Below are positions 38,084 to 45,948 of a DNA stretch of 64,000 bases, piece after piece. Both the position numbers and the translations under genes were made by a program. Origin of the DNA: an uncultured Flavobacteriaceae bacterium. GTDB taxonomy: Bacteria; Bacteroidota; Bacteroidia; Flavobacteriales; Flavobacteriaceae. The DNA is taken from the NCBI GenBank assembly GCA_937929935.1, contig CALFUL010000018.1:1-64000 (forward strand). Direction: 5' to 3'. Numbering within the stretch: position 1 is the first letter of the stretch; each line of letters starts with the position of its first letter. The notes under the pieces were generated by a model. It had not been told where the DNA came from and did no database searches. It worked only from the letters and a program-made list of their open reading frames with translations.

Positions 38084-40075
38084 ATGAAGTTCAAGGTAGT
38101 TTCAGCGTTCAAACCCACAGGTGATCAGCCCAAGGCTATTAATGAATTAGTAGAAGGTCTTGAAGCCGGTGAACGTTACCAAACACTCTTAGGTGTTACA
38201 GGGTCAGGTAAAACCTTTACAATGGCAAATGTGATTGAAAGAGTTCAAAGACCAACCTTGGTTTTGGCGCATAATAAAACCTTGGCAGCCCAACTATATT
38301 CTGAGTTTAAACAGTTTTTTCCTGAAAATGCAGTGGAGTATTTTGTGAGTTACTATGATTATTATCAGCCAGAAGCTTTTATTCCAACCTCAGGTTTGTA
38401 CATAGAAAAAGATCTTTCAATAAATGAAGATATTGAAAAACTACGCTTAAGTACTACGTCTTCTTTACTTTCAGGCAGGCGCGATGTCATTGTAGTGGCA
38501 TCTGTTTCTTGTTTATACGGAATTGGAAATCCAGAAGAATTTCAAAAGAATGTCATAAGCATCAAAAAAGATGAAATTATATCACGCACTAAATTCATGC
38601 ATCAGCTTGTTCAAAGCTTATACTCACGAACAACAGCTGAATTTAAAAACGGAAATTTCAGAGTTAAAGGAGATGTGATTGATGTTTTTCCAAGCTATAC
38701 AGATTACGCATTTCGCATTCACTTTTTTGGCGATGAAGTTGAAGAATTAGAATCTTTTGACCCTTTTAACAACAACATCATTGAAAAATTTGAGTCCCTC
38801 AGAATTTTTCCTGCAAACATGTTTGTAACCTCACAAGACATTTTACAAAATGCCATTCATGAAATACAAGAGGACATGGTCAAACAGGTTGATTATTTCA
38901 AAGAAATTGGCAAACACCTAGAAGCTAAACGCTTAGAAGAAAGAACAACCTTTGATTTAGAAATGATACGTGAACTTGGGTACTGCTCAGGCATTGAAAA
39001 CTATTCAAGGTATTTAGATGGCCGAGATCCTGGTACACGACCCTTTTGCTTGCTAGATTATTTTCCTGATGATTACCTAATGGTGGTTGATGAAAGCCAC
39101 GTTACTATCTCTCAAGTTCACGCCATGTATGGCGGAGACCGCTCAAGAAAAGTGAATTTGGTTGATTACGGATTTAGACTACCTGCTGCGATGGACAATA
39201 GACCCTTGAAATTTGAAGAATTTGAAGGCTTGCAAAATCAAGTAGTCTATGTAAGTGCAACACCGGCTGATTATGAACTAGAACTAAGCCAAGGCATTTT
39301 TGTTGAACAAGTGATACGCCCAACCGGACTCTTAGATCCAATCATTGAGGTCAGAGCAAGTTTAAATCAAATTGATGATTTAATTGAAGAGATTCAGCAA
39401 CGTGTTGAAAAAGATGAACGAACTCTTGTTACTACATTAACTAAAAAAATGGCTGAAGAGTTAGCCAAGTACTTGACCCGCATAAATGTTAGATGCAGAT
39501 ACATTCATAGTGATGTGGATACTTTAGAACGTGTTGAGATCATGCAAGATTTAAGAAAGGGAATTTTTGATGTTTTGATTGGGGTAAATTTGTTAAGAGA
39601 AGGACTCGATTTACCAGAAGTTTCACTTGTTACTATTTTAGATGCAGACAAAGAAGGGTTTCTAAGAAGTGCAAGATCACTAACACAAACTGTAGGAAGA
39701 GCCGCAAGAAATTTAAACGGAAAAGCAATCATGTATGCTGATAAAATTACAAAGAGTATGCAAAAGACTATTGATGAAACCAACCGTAGAAGAGAGATCC
39801 AAATTGCCTATAATACAGAACATAATATTACCCCAAAAGCATTGAATAAAAACTTAGATAGTGCCTTATCTAAAAACTCTGTTTCGACCTATCATTTTGA
39901 AAAAGAAGAGCTACGTGCTGCTGAACCTGATTTGGAATATTTGACGCAAGAACAACGAGAAAAAATGATTCGAGGCAAAAGAAAAATGATGGAAAAAGCA
40001 GCCAAAGAACTTGACTTTTTACAAGCCGCTCAACTCCGTGATGAGATTAAATTATTACAAAATTTAAAAAATTGA
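38084..40075 (+). CDS. uvrB: Excinuclease ABC subunit B
   Basis: 663 residues, the usual UvrB length. The N-terminal helicase domain has TLLGVTGSGKTFTMAN (Walker A), and the beta-hairpin is recognisable by YYDYYQPEAFIP. VVDESHVT is the DEAH-like box, and VGRAARNLNGKAIMYAD is helicase motif VI. The C-terminal UVR domain that binds UvrC is present (EKMIRGKRKMMEKAAKELDFLQAAQLRDEIKLL). UvrB loads at DNA lesions in nucleotide-excision repair with UvrA and UvrC, neither of which is in the window. The gene starts 46 bases after a T9SS-substrate gene and ends before a long gene-free stretch. Confidence 0.98.
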   Translation: MKFKVVSAFKPTGDQPKAINELVEGLEAGERYQTLLGVTGSGKTFTMANVIERVQRPTLVLAHNKTLAAQLYSEFKQFFPENAVEYFVSYYDYYQPEAFIPTSGLYIEKDLSINEDIEKLRLSTTSSLLSGRRDVIVVASVSCLYGIGNPEEFQKNVISIKKDEIISRTKFMHQLVQSLYSRTTAEFKNGNFRVKGDVIDVFPSYTDYAFRIHFFGDEVEELESFDPFNNNIIEKFESLRIFPANMFVTSQDILQNAIHEIQEDMVKQVDYFKEIGKHLEAKRLEERTTFDLEMIRELGYCSGIENYSRYLDGRDPGTRPFCLLDYFPDDYLMVVDESHVTISQVHAMYGGDRSRKVNLVDYGFRLPAAMDNRPLKFEEFEGLQNQVVYVSATPADYELELSQGIFVEQVIRPTGLLDPIIEVRASLNQIDDLIEEIQQRVEKDERTLVTTLTKKMAEELAKYLTRINVRCRYIHSDVDTLERVEIMQDLRKGIFDVLIGVNLLREGLDLPEVSLVTILDADKEGFLRSARSLTQTVGRAARNLNGKAIMYADKITKSMQKTIDETNRRREIQIAYNTEHNITPKALNKNLDSALSKNSVSTYHFEKEELRAAEPDLEYLTQEQREKMIRGKRKMMEKAAKELDFLQAAQLRDEIKLLQNLKN

Positions 40076-40163
40076 GTAAAAACTGCTCCTTATTAAAAAA
40101 TGTAAAGTATTATTTCACATTGAATGTATTAATAAACTGATTTTAAATAAAATAAGTTGCATT

Positions 40164-40179
40164 TTTAGACTTGTCTAAA
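40164..40179. promoter_or_regulatory. Perfect palindrome resembling a DtxR/MntR-type operator
   Basis: TTTAGACTTGTCTAAA is a 7-bp perfect inverted repeat around TT. Its left half extends to TTTAGACTTG, which is also present in the palindrome upstream of the porin gene at 53465. The metal-repressor assignment is by resemblance only. Confidence 0.5.
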
Positions 40180-40624
40180 TTAATTATTTTATCAACATAA
40201 CACTATCATTAGGCAATTTTTAAAGAAATTAACTAGTCATACCTAAAATATCATTGTTATTTCTATTGCCGAAGTTTAAAAACCAAAATGTACACCTCAC
40301 CAAACAAAATATTTAAAATTTCGGAGCAAAATACTACAAACAAATTTTGTTAAAAAAAACGACAAAACACCACTTCACTCCCACTCTAAATCATCAAGAA
40401 AAAAAGCAGTCAAATAAAAATAATCCAAAAAAAAATTCATTCAAATATTCAAAATAATTAGCTAGTAATTTAGACACCCTACGCCCTCTTTTTTGAATTT
40501 AATTTTAACACCATGTGTTTAAATTTTCATTTTCAAAACTTCAAATAAGCTTAAGGCAAAATTGAACATTCAAAAATATCAACTTACATAAAATGAAAGA
40601 ATTTTAGGATGTTGTGAAAATAGA

Positions 40625-40652
40625 AGCGTCCTGATAAAAATACCAGAACGCT
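40625..40652 (-). terminator. Imperfect hairpin, possible terminator of the hsp20-like gene
   Basis: AGCGT (40625-40629) pairs with ACGCT (40648-40652), and the inner CTG and TA steps pair across two mismatches around an A-rich loop. On the minus strand it lies about 70 bases after the hsp20-like stop and is followed by a short T-rich stretch. Confidence 0.45.
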
Positions 40653-40719
40653 CCTCAACCAACCAACTAAAAATGAAACTAAACTCGCTTTAACTTTAGC
40701 AACTTTTCTAAAGCATTAT

Positions 40720-41148
40720 TTACTTTAATTCGATTAACCTTTTTGGCTTTGGCAAAGCTTCAGCTCTTTTAGGCAATGTCAATTTTAAGATTCCTTGATC
40801 ATAAGCGGCATTGATTTTTTCTTGATTTACAGTTTCTGGCAAATTAAACACCCTTTTAAAAGAACCTACTTCAAACTCTTTTCTTGTGTAGTTATCTTTT
40901 ACCTCTTCTTTGTTAACCACAATCGCTGAAGAAACAGTCAACAACTCATCATCGATTTCAATCTTAAAATCTTCCTTTTTTCTACCAGGAGCGATTAGGG
41001 CTAACTCATAGTTCTTTTCATTCTCTTTAATATTGACTGATGGTGTCGCAGCATTTAAATTCGCTACACCCCCAAACCAATCTGGCTTTAACAACTCATT
41101 CATTAGTGCCGGAAAAATGACATTATTATTTTTTCTTATTAAACTCAT
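40720..41148 (-). CDS. Small heat-shock protein, Hsp20/alpha-crystallin family
   Basis: 142 residues. The central alpha-crystallin domain spans about 37-130, with YELALIAPGRKKEDFKIEIDDELLTVSS, the loop KDNYTRKEFEVGSFKRVFNLPETVN, and the family's closing AAYDQGILKLTLPKR. The N-terminal MSLIRKNNNVIFPALMNELLKPDWFG is the usual variable arm, and the C-terminal RLIEL stands where an I-x-I/V-type motif is expected. These ATP-independent chaperones hold unfolding proteins during stress. The upstream region contains an inverted repeat (41177-41198) and a pair of direct repeats (41221 and 41253), candidate regulatory sites. Confidence 0.95.
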   Translation of the reverse strand: MSLIRKNNNVIFPALMNELLKPDWFGGVANLNAATPSVNIKENEKNYELALIAPGRKKEDFKIEIDDELLTVSSAIVVNKEEVKDNYTRKEFEVGSFKRVFNLPETVNQEKINAAYDQGILKLTLPKRAEALPKPKRLIELK

Positions 41149-41176
41149 CTTATTTTTATTTAATTAAACATCAATT

Positions 41177-41198
41177 ATTTGACAAGAAGAAGTCAAAT
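41177..41198. promoter_or_regulatory. Inverted repeat upstream of the hsp20-like gene
   Basis: ATTTGAC (41177-41183) and GTCAAAT (41192-41198) form a perfect 7-bp inverted repeat around 8 purines, 29 bases upstream of the hsp20-like start codon. It could be an operator or part of the 5' leader. Confidence 0.5.
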
Positions 41199-41220
41199 TA
41201 CGTACCAAGCTTAAATCTAT

Positions 41221-41267
41221 GTCATTTTGACGCTTTTAAACTCCAATATAGTGCCATTTTGACACTT
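41221..41267. promoter_or_regulatory. Paired direct repeats upstream of the hsp20-like gene
   Basis: GTCATTTTGACGCTT (41221-41235) and GCCATTTTGACACTT (41253-41267) match at 13 of 15 positions and are 32 bases apart, about three helical turns, which suits cooperative binding on one DNA face. They lie between the divergent hsp20-like and hipB-like genes. Confidence 0.45.
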
Positions 41268-41300
41268 ATGCGTTATTAAGCGTATTTTTTTATATATTAA

Positions 41301-41451
41301 TGAATGATTTATCATACAATATTATATGTTATACAATATTTTGAATGATTTATCGTTCAACTGAAACAAATCATATCAGATATTATTATATATTTGTATG
41401 ATATATAATGCATAACATTTATTTTTTATTAATATGAATGATAAATCATAC
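41301..41451. promoter_or_regulatory. Three operator-like palindromes of the hipBA-like operon
   Basis: Three related sites are visible: TGAATGATTTATCATAC (41301-41317), TTGAATGATTTATCGTTCAA (41341-41360, one mismatch in the dyad) and ATGAATGATAAATCATAC (41434-41451). The last contains the start codon of the antitoxin-like gene. A TATATTTG matching the Bacteroidota -7 element lies between the second and third sites (41389-41396). The layout is what autorepression by a HipB-type protein would need. Confidence 0.65.
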
Positions 41452-41787
41452 GGTAATTGGGCAAATCAATCAGATTCATTTTTAATGAAGACTATTGGAG
41501 GTTTCATTCAAACACATCGCTTAAATCAAAACAAATCACAAAGTCTAGTGGCTAAATCTGCTGGTATTAGCAGATCTACTTTAAGTCTTTTAGAGCGAGG
41601 CGAAAAAGTTAGAATAGATAGTTTACTTCAAGTACTGCGTGTACTTGATCTACTTTACGTAATGAACATATTCAAAATTGAAGATCAAATAAGTCCGCTT
41701 GAATACGCTAAACTCAAAAAAAAGAAAAGAAAAAAAGCCTCTCCCGGTAAAAACGTTTCTAACAACAAAGAAGATATAGGATGGTAG
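41434..41787 (+). CDS. HipB-like XRE-family helix-turn-helix regulator (putative antitoxin)
   Basis: 117 residues. A helix-turn-helix of the Xre/Cro type occupies about 26-80: IGGFIQTHRLNQNKSQSLVAKSAGISRSTLSLLERGEKVRIDSLLQVLRVLDLL. The C-terminal 35 residues are Lys-rich and probably disordered. The stop overlaps the hipA-like start by 7 bases, so the two are translationally coupled. HipB proteins bind operators in their own promoter and neutralise HipA. Palindromes at 41301, 41341 and over this gene's own start codon are candidate binding sites. Confidence 0.85.
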   Translation: MNDKSYGNWANQSDSFLMKTIGGFIQTHRLNQNKSQSLVAKSAGISRSTLSLLERGEKVRIDSLLQVLRVLDLLYVMNIFKIEDQISPLEYAKLKKKKRKKASPGKNVSNNKEDIGW

Positions 41788-43082
41788 ATGTAGCTGAAAT
41801 AAAAATATGGGGCGAATTAGCAGGTGCAGTGCGGTGGGACACCTCTCAAAATTTGGGCTATTTTCAATACGATCCAAAGTTTATTGAAAAGGGCTGGGAT
41901 TTATCTCCTATTAAAATGCCCATCAGTAATGGATCACGTATTTATAGTTTTCCAGAATTAAGAATTGGGCGAAATGAAAATGAAGATACGTTTAAGGGCC
42001 TACCCGGACTCTTATCTGATGCCTTGCCTGATAAATATGGCAACAAACTAATTAATGCCTGGTTAGCAAAAAATGGTCGGTCAGAAAATAGCATGAATCC
42101 CGTTGAAAAATTATGTTTTATTGGCACACGCGGAATGGGCGCTATGGAATTCGAACCTACCCAAATCAAAACAGGCCTAAAAAGTTTCTCATTAGAATTA
42201 AATGGTCTCATTACTATTGCCCAAAAGATGCTCAATGAACGTGAAACCTTTTTAACCAACTTGAATAAAGAAGAAGAAAAGGCAATGCTTGAAATACTAA
42301 AAATAGGAACTTCAGCAGGGGGCGCCAGACCAAAAGCCGTTATCGCATATCATCATAAAACCAAAGAAATAAGGTCTGGTCAAGGCACTATACCTAATGG
42401 GTTTGAGCATTGGCTACTTAAATTAGATGGCGTCAGTGGCGCACAATTTGGAGAAAGCTCTGGTTGGGGTCGCGTTGAATATGCCTATTATCTTATGGCG
42501 ATTGATTGCGGCATTGAAATGAACCCATGTCAATTATTAGAAGAAAATAACAGAGCTCATTTCATGACCAAACGTTTTGATAGAGACCACAAAAAAAAAC
42601 ACCACATACAATCGCTTTGTGGGGTACAGCATTATGATTTTAATGACATGTATGGCTATAGCTATGAACAGCTTTTTCAAACCATGCGCATCTTAAAACT
42701 AACCTACCCTGAAGCTGAACAAATGTTTCGAAGAATGGTGTTTAATGTGTTAGCTACTAATTATGATGACCACACTAAAAATTTCTCATTCATTTTGAAA
42801 AAAGATGAGAATTGGCGCTTGGCACCCGCTTATGATGTATGCTTTTCATTTGACCCTACCAATCATTGGGTAAGTCAACAAACCTTGAGTGTTAACGGCA
42901 AGCGTATTGCTATTCAAAAAGAAGATTTGATGACCATTGCCAAAGACAATAACATCAAAAAAGGAAAGAAAATAATAGAAGAAATAAATGAACTAGTAAA
43001 TTCTTGGAGCAACTACGCTAAAAAAGCAAACCTACGAACTGATCTTAGAGAAAGAATTCAGCGTAATTTGAACACCTTTTAA
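41781..43082 (+). CDS. HipA-like serine/threonine kinase toxin
   Basis: 433 residues, full HipA length. An N-terminal subdomain (about 5-120, with LPGLLSDALPDKYGNKLINAWL) precedes the kinase core. GTSAGGARPKAVIAY (around 173-187) is the Gly/Ser loop with the ATP-binding Lys. HWLLKLDG follows, then the catalytic LATNYDDHTKNFSF, equivalent to the DGHAKN region of E. coli HipA, and the metal-binding Asp in LAPAYDVCFSF. All key residues appear intact. HipA toxins phosphorylate aminoacyl-tRNA synthetases such as GltX; the target here is unknown. The coupled hipB-like gene precedes it, and the TerB-like gene on the other strand ends 9 bases after it. Confidence 0.88.
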   Translation: MVDVAEIKIWGELAGAVRWDTSQNLGYFQYDPKFIEKGWDLSPIKMPISNGSRIYSFPELRIGRNENEDTFKGLPGLLSDALPDKYGNKLINAWLAKNGRSENSMNPVEKLCFIGTRGMGAMEFEPTQIKTGLKSFSLELNGLITIAQKMLNERETFLTNLNKEEEKAMLEILKIGTSAGGARPKAVIAYHHKTKEIRSGQGTIPNGFEHWLLKLDGVSGAQFGESSGWGRVEYAYYLMAIDCGIEMNPCQLLEENNRAHFMTKRFDRDHKKKHHIQSLCGVQHYDFNDMYGYSYEQLFQTMRILKLTYPEAEQMFRRMVFNVLATNYDDHTKNFSFILKKDENWRLAPAYDVCFSFDPTNHWVSQQTLSVNGKRIAIQKEDLMTIAKDNNIKKGKKIIEEINELVNSWSNYAKKANLRTDLRERIQRNLNTF

Positions 43083-43091
43083 AAGAAGCAT

Positions 43092-43493
43092 CTAGTTGTA
43101 ATGTGCCTTGAATATTGATATCAAAACATCTGGCGGCACAATATTATTTGGGTATTGATGCATAACAGAAAGCACCTGACTAATTGCAGAAGGCGGCAAA
43201 CCCATACCTAAACCCAGATTATGCAAACGACCAACTTCAGACTCTTCTTGAATTTGATCCACATTCATTAATAAAACTAATCTGTGAAATTGTAAAATTC
43301 GATCTGCCTCTGTTTTAGGAATTACATGCTCGGGCTCTTTTTCAAACAAAGCTTCAAAATCATCAGAATTAACTACTAATTTTTCAGCAACACTGCGCAA
43401 AAAATCAAATTCTAAGTCGCCAATAGTGCCGTCAACTTTTGCAAATTCAATCATTTCTGAAAGAACACTCAACTTTTCTTTATAACTACTCAT
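43092..43493 (-). CDS. TerB-like protein
   Basis: 133 residues, mostly helical. The start (YKEKLSVLSEMIEFAKVDGTIGDLEFDFLRSVAEKL) resembles the TerB/DUF533-type fold, where an acidic loop (here KVDGTIGDLEFDF) sits between the first helices. No signal peptide or membrane segment is present. Proteins annotated as TerB-family in Flavobacteriaceae are common, but this does not show tellurite resistance, and no other ter genes are nearby. It converges closely with the hipA-like gene. Confidence 0.6.
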   Translation of the reverse strand: MSSYKEKLSVLSEMIEFAKVDGTIGDLEFDFLRSVAEKLVVNSDDFEALFEKEPEHVIPKTEADRILQFHRLVLLMNVDQIQEESEVGRLHNLGLGMGLPPSAISQVLSVMHQYPNNIVPPDVLISIFKAHYN

Positions 43494-43622
43494 ATTCTGA
43501 AGCTTTAGATAAGGCCTTAAAATATAACCAAAAAATCAATAATTTCGTATACAGCAAAGAAGATTTGATGCTATTTATGGGTCTTAAAACTAATTATAAT
43601 ACCTTAGCATCAAATTAAGAAA

Positions 43623-43991
43623 ATGACAAATAACGATGTCTTTAAAAAGCTTAGAGTAGCTTTAATGTTAAGAGATGACGAAATTATCGACATTCTAAAA
43701 GAAGCAGATTTTAAACTTTCTAAAAGTGAGCTCAGTGCTTTTTTTAGAAAAGACGACCACCCTAATTATAGAGAATGTGGCGATCAAGTTTTGCGTAACT
43801 TTTTAAACGGACTTGTTTTACACCTACGTGGCACAAAAGAAAACCCAAAAAACCCGGGCGAAGTCTTACTAGCGAAAAAATCAAAACCTGAGCTTAAATC
43901 AACAACAAGGCCTGATTTTAAAACCATGCAGCTTAAGAATATTGATACGAACATCAGTCATGTGAAGTATAAAAACAAAAAAAAGTCCTAA
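43623..43991 (+). CDS. DUF1456 family protein (YehS-like)
   Basis: 122 residues. Two copies of a short helical unit are visible: NDVFKKLRVALMLRDDEIIDILKEADFKLSKSELSAFFRKDDHPNYRECGDQVLRNFLNGLVLHLRG, characteristic of DUF1456 (E. coli YehS). The C-terminal 45 residues are Lys-rich and unstructured-looking. The function is unknown. Its stop codon lies inside the left arm of a terminator hairpin at 43981-44015. Confidence 0.85.
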   Translation: MTNNDVFKKLRVALMLRDDEIIDILKEADFKLSKSELSAFFRKDDHPNYRECGDQVLRNFLNGLVLHLRGTKENPKNPGEVLLAKKSKPELKSTTRPDFKTMQLKNIDTNISHVKYKNKKKS

Positions 43992-44016
43992 ACAGGCTAC
44001 CCATTTAGGACTTTTC
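43981..44016. terminator. Bidirectional terminator between converging genes
   Basis: Perfect 12-bp stem AAAAGTCCTAAA (43981-43992) / TTTAGGACTTTT (44004-44015) with an 11-base loop, A-rich on the left and T-rich on the right. It can serve both the DUF1456 gene, whose stop it contains, and the small secreted-protein gene on the other strand. Confidence 0.92.
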
Positions 44017-44031
44017 TTAGCTAATCAATAC

Positions 44032-44376
44032 TTATACTACCACACGTACTACGACGGAGTATTTTTTTCCAGTTTCATACTGTTTTAAGCCTACCTCTTG
44101 GTAGTTCAATTTACTTTTGATAAAACCTTCTAAGAATTCATTTTCATCTGAATCAACAGATAATACTACTATTTCATTTTCATCATTCAACATGAAAATG
44201 ACTTTTGCCTTAGCACCTTCCTCCTTTTCCGTTAAGTTGTTGTTGTTTAAAAGTTGTCCGATCTTTAGTGATAAACTAGTAATAGGCTTTTCTTTTTTAA
44301 TGGAATTGTTGTTCGCAAATGAACTTCCGGTAATAAGTAGCATTACAGCTACCAGTACTAAACTGATTTTTCTCAT
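44032..44376 (-). CDS. Small secreted protein of unknown function
   Basis: 114 residues. A signal peptide MRKISLVLVAVMLLITGSSFA is followed by NNNSIKKEKPITSLSLKIGQLLNNNN and a compact alpha/beta segment (AKVIFMLNDENEIVVLSVDSDENEFLEGFIKSKLNYQEV ... YSVVVRVVV). The layout vaguely recalls TonB C-terminal-like folds found in small Bacteroidota periplasmic proteins, but there is no clear motif. It is a single gene with a terminator on one side and a 312-base upstream region. Confidence 0.7.
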   Translation of the reverse strand: MRKISLVLVAVMLLITGSSFANNNSIKKEKPITSLSLKIGQLLNNNNLTEKEEGAKAKVIFMLNDENEIVVLSVDSDENEFLEGFIKSKLNYQEVGLKQYETGKKYSVVVRVVV

Positions 44377-44688
44377 GATCTTGTTTGTTTTTTATTCTGA
44401 TTCGCTGATTGACGATTTTTTTTCAGAATGTGATTAATAATAGATTGATGATGTATACTAGAAAGACGCCTTAGAATTAGTTCTGTTACAATTGAAATTG
44501 ACTTTTAACAAATATTTAATCAAATAGCATCTTCAAGATAACGTAAAGCTATGACGTTAAACATCATTAGAATGCAACTTAGATAAGCCTTTACAAGTGT
44601 TATTATATTAATTTATAATCAAAAAAAATACTATAAAAAAAGGCAAGGTTTTTCAACCTTGCCTTTTTTTTATGAGTTTATTGGGTTG
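44377..44688. other. Intergenic region between a small secreted-protein gene and sucC
   Basis: About 310 bases between two minus-strand genes. The part next to the secreted-protein gene should hold its promoter, but no TAnnTTTG element at proper spacing stands out. The far end carries the sucC terminator (44635-44670). Nothing else was recognised. Confidence 0.5.
44635..44670 (-). terminator. Rho-independent terminator after sucC
   Basis: Perfect 16-bp stem (44635-44650 with 44655-44670, core AGGCAAGGTT/AACCTTGCCT) around a TTTC loop, flanked by A and T runs. It lies 18 bases after the sucC stop on the minus strand. Confidence 0.95.
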
Positions 44689-45882
44689 TTATGCCAATGC
44701 AATTTTTACTTTATCAGCAGCTTCTTGAAACTGCACTGCAGATTGTACATCTAAGCCAGAGCTGTCAATGATTTCTTTCGCTATTTCTGCATTGGTACCT
44801 TGTAAACGAACAATGATCGGCACCTTAATGGCATCGCCCATATTCTTGTACGCCTCAACTATACCATTGGCAACACGATCACAACGAACAATACCACCAA
44901 AAATATTAATTAATATTGCTTTTACCGCTGGGTCTTTTAAAATGATTCTGAATGCTTCCTCAACACGTTTAGCATCCGCAGTACCACCTACATCTAAAAA
45001 GTTCGCTGGTTCACCACCCGCCATCTTAATTAAATCCATAGTAGCCATTGCTAGTCCGGCACCATTTACCATACACCCAACATTTCCATCTAAATCAACA
45101 TAATTTAACCCTAAGGCTCCTGCTTCAACTTCAATTGCGTTTTCTTCACGTAAATCGCGCATTTCAGCATATTGCTTTCTTCTGTATAATGCATTATCAT
45201 CAATAGATACTTTCGCATCAACCGCCATGATTTTATCATCAGATGTTTTTAAAACCGGATTGATTTCAAACATGCTTGAATCACTTTCAACATATGCTTT
45301 ATATAAGGCTGCCACAAACTTGGTCATTTCTTTAAAAGCTGTACCTGAAAGCCCCAAGTTAAAGGCAATCTTGCGTGCTTGAAAAGGCAAAAGACCTGTT
45401 GCAGGATCAATTTCTTCATTGAAAATTAAATGTGGTGTGTGTTCAGCAACTTCTTCAATATCCATTCCACCTTCAGTAGAATACATAATCATATTACGGC
45501 CTGTGGCTCTATTTAATAAAACCGACATGTAAAACTCATTTGTTTCACTATCGCCTGGGTAATATACATCTTCAGCGACAAGTACTTGATGCACTTTTTT
45601 ACCTTCAGCTGAAGTTTGCGGTGTAATCAAGTTCATACCTATGATTTGACCTGCTATTTCTTCAACTTCTTTAAGATTTTTTGCCAATTTTACGCCGCCG
45701 CCTTTACCGCGTCCTCCTGCATGAACTTGGGCCTTGATGACATGCCATCCGGTGCCAGTTTCTTCTGTCAATTGTTTCGCAGCAGCTACAGCTTCTTTTA
45801 CATTTTGCGCTACAATACCGCGCTGAATGCGAACTCCGAAGCTTGCCAAAATTTCTTTTCCTTGGTATTCGTGAAGATTCAT
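44689..45882 (-). CDS. sucC: Succinate-CoA ligase (ADP-forming) subunit beta
   Basis: 397 residues, typical of SucC. The N-terminal MNLHEYQGKEILASFGVRIQRG starts an ATP-grasp domain, KAQVHAGGRGKGGGVKLA is the nucleotide-binding loop, FEINPVL and VDAKVSIDDNAL follow, and the C-terminal ligase-CoA domain contains LVNGAGLAMATMDLI-like and NIFGGIVRCD motifs. It makes ATP or GTP while converting succinyl-CoA to succinate in the TCA cycle. The alpha subunit gene sucD is not adjacent, as is usual in Flavobacteriaceae. A TATTTTTG resembling the -7 element lies upstream at 45909-45916 on the minus strand. Confidence 0.97.
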   Translation of the reverse strand: MNLHEYQGKEILASFGVRIQRGIVAQNVKEAVAAAKQLTEETGTGWHVIKAQVHAGGRGKGGGVKLAKNLKEVEEIAGQIIGMNLITPQTSAEGKKVHQVLVAEDVYYPGDSETNEFYMSVLLNRATGRNMIMYSTEGGMDIEEVAEHTPHLIFNEEIDPATGLLPFQARKIAFNLGLSGTAFKEMTKFVAALYKAYVESDSSMFEINPVLKTSDDKIMAVDAKVSIDDNALYRRKQYAEMRDLREENAIEVEAGALGLNYVDLDGNVGCMVNGAGLAMATMDLIKMAGGEPANFLDVGGTADAKRVEEAFRIILKDPAVKAILINIFGGIVRCDRVANGIVEAYKNMGDAIKVPIIVRLQGTNAEIAKEIIDSSGLDVQSAVQFQEAADKVKIALA

Positions 45883-45948
45883 AAAATATTTTTAGTGTAT
45901 TAAGAGTGCAAAAATAGGGAAAATTAAAACCATTTGTTAGCGGTTATT

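Larger units (their letters stand above)
40076..40719. other. 644-base gene-free AT-rich region with an orphan operator-like palindrome
   Basis: No credible coding frame is present on either strand. The region holds a perfect 7+2+7 palindrome TTTAGACTTGTCTAAA at 40164-40179 and an imperfect hairpin at 40625-40652 near the downstream heat-shock gene. A pyrimidine-rich, A-rich stretch lies around 40370-40450. Composition is clearly more AT-rich than the flanking genes. It may be the remains of a lost gene or carry a small RNA; nothing in the sequence settles this. Confidence 0.5.

Noticed and set aside
40076..40719. A hidden small protein gene in the long AT-rich gap
   Set aside because: All frames are short and interrupted, without plausible starts, codon bias or recognisable residues.
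43092..43493. Tellurite-resistance operon
   Set aside because: Only one TerB-like protein is present, with no TerC, TerD or TerZ genes nearby.
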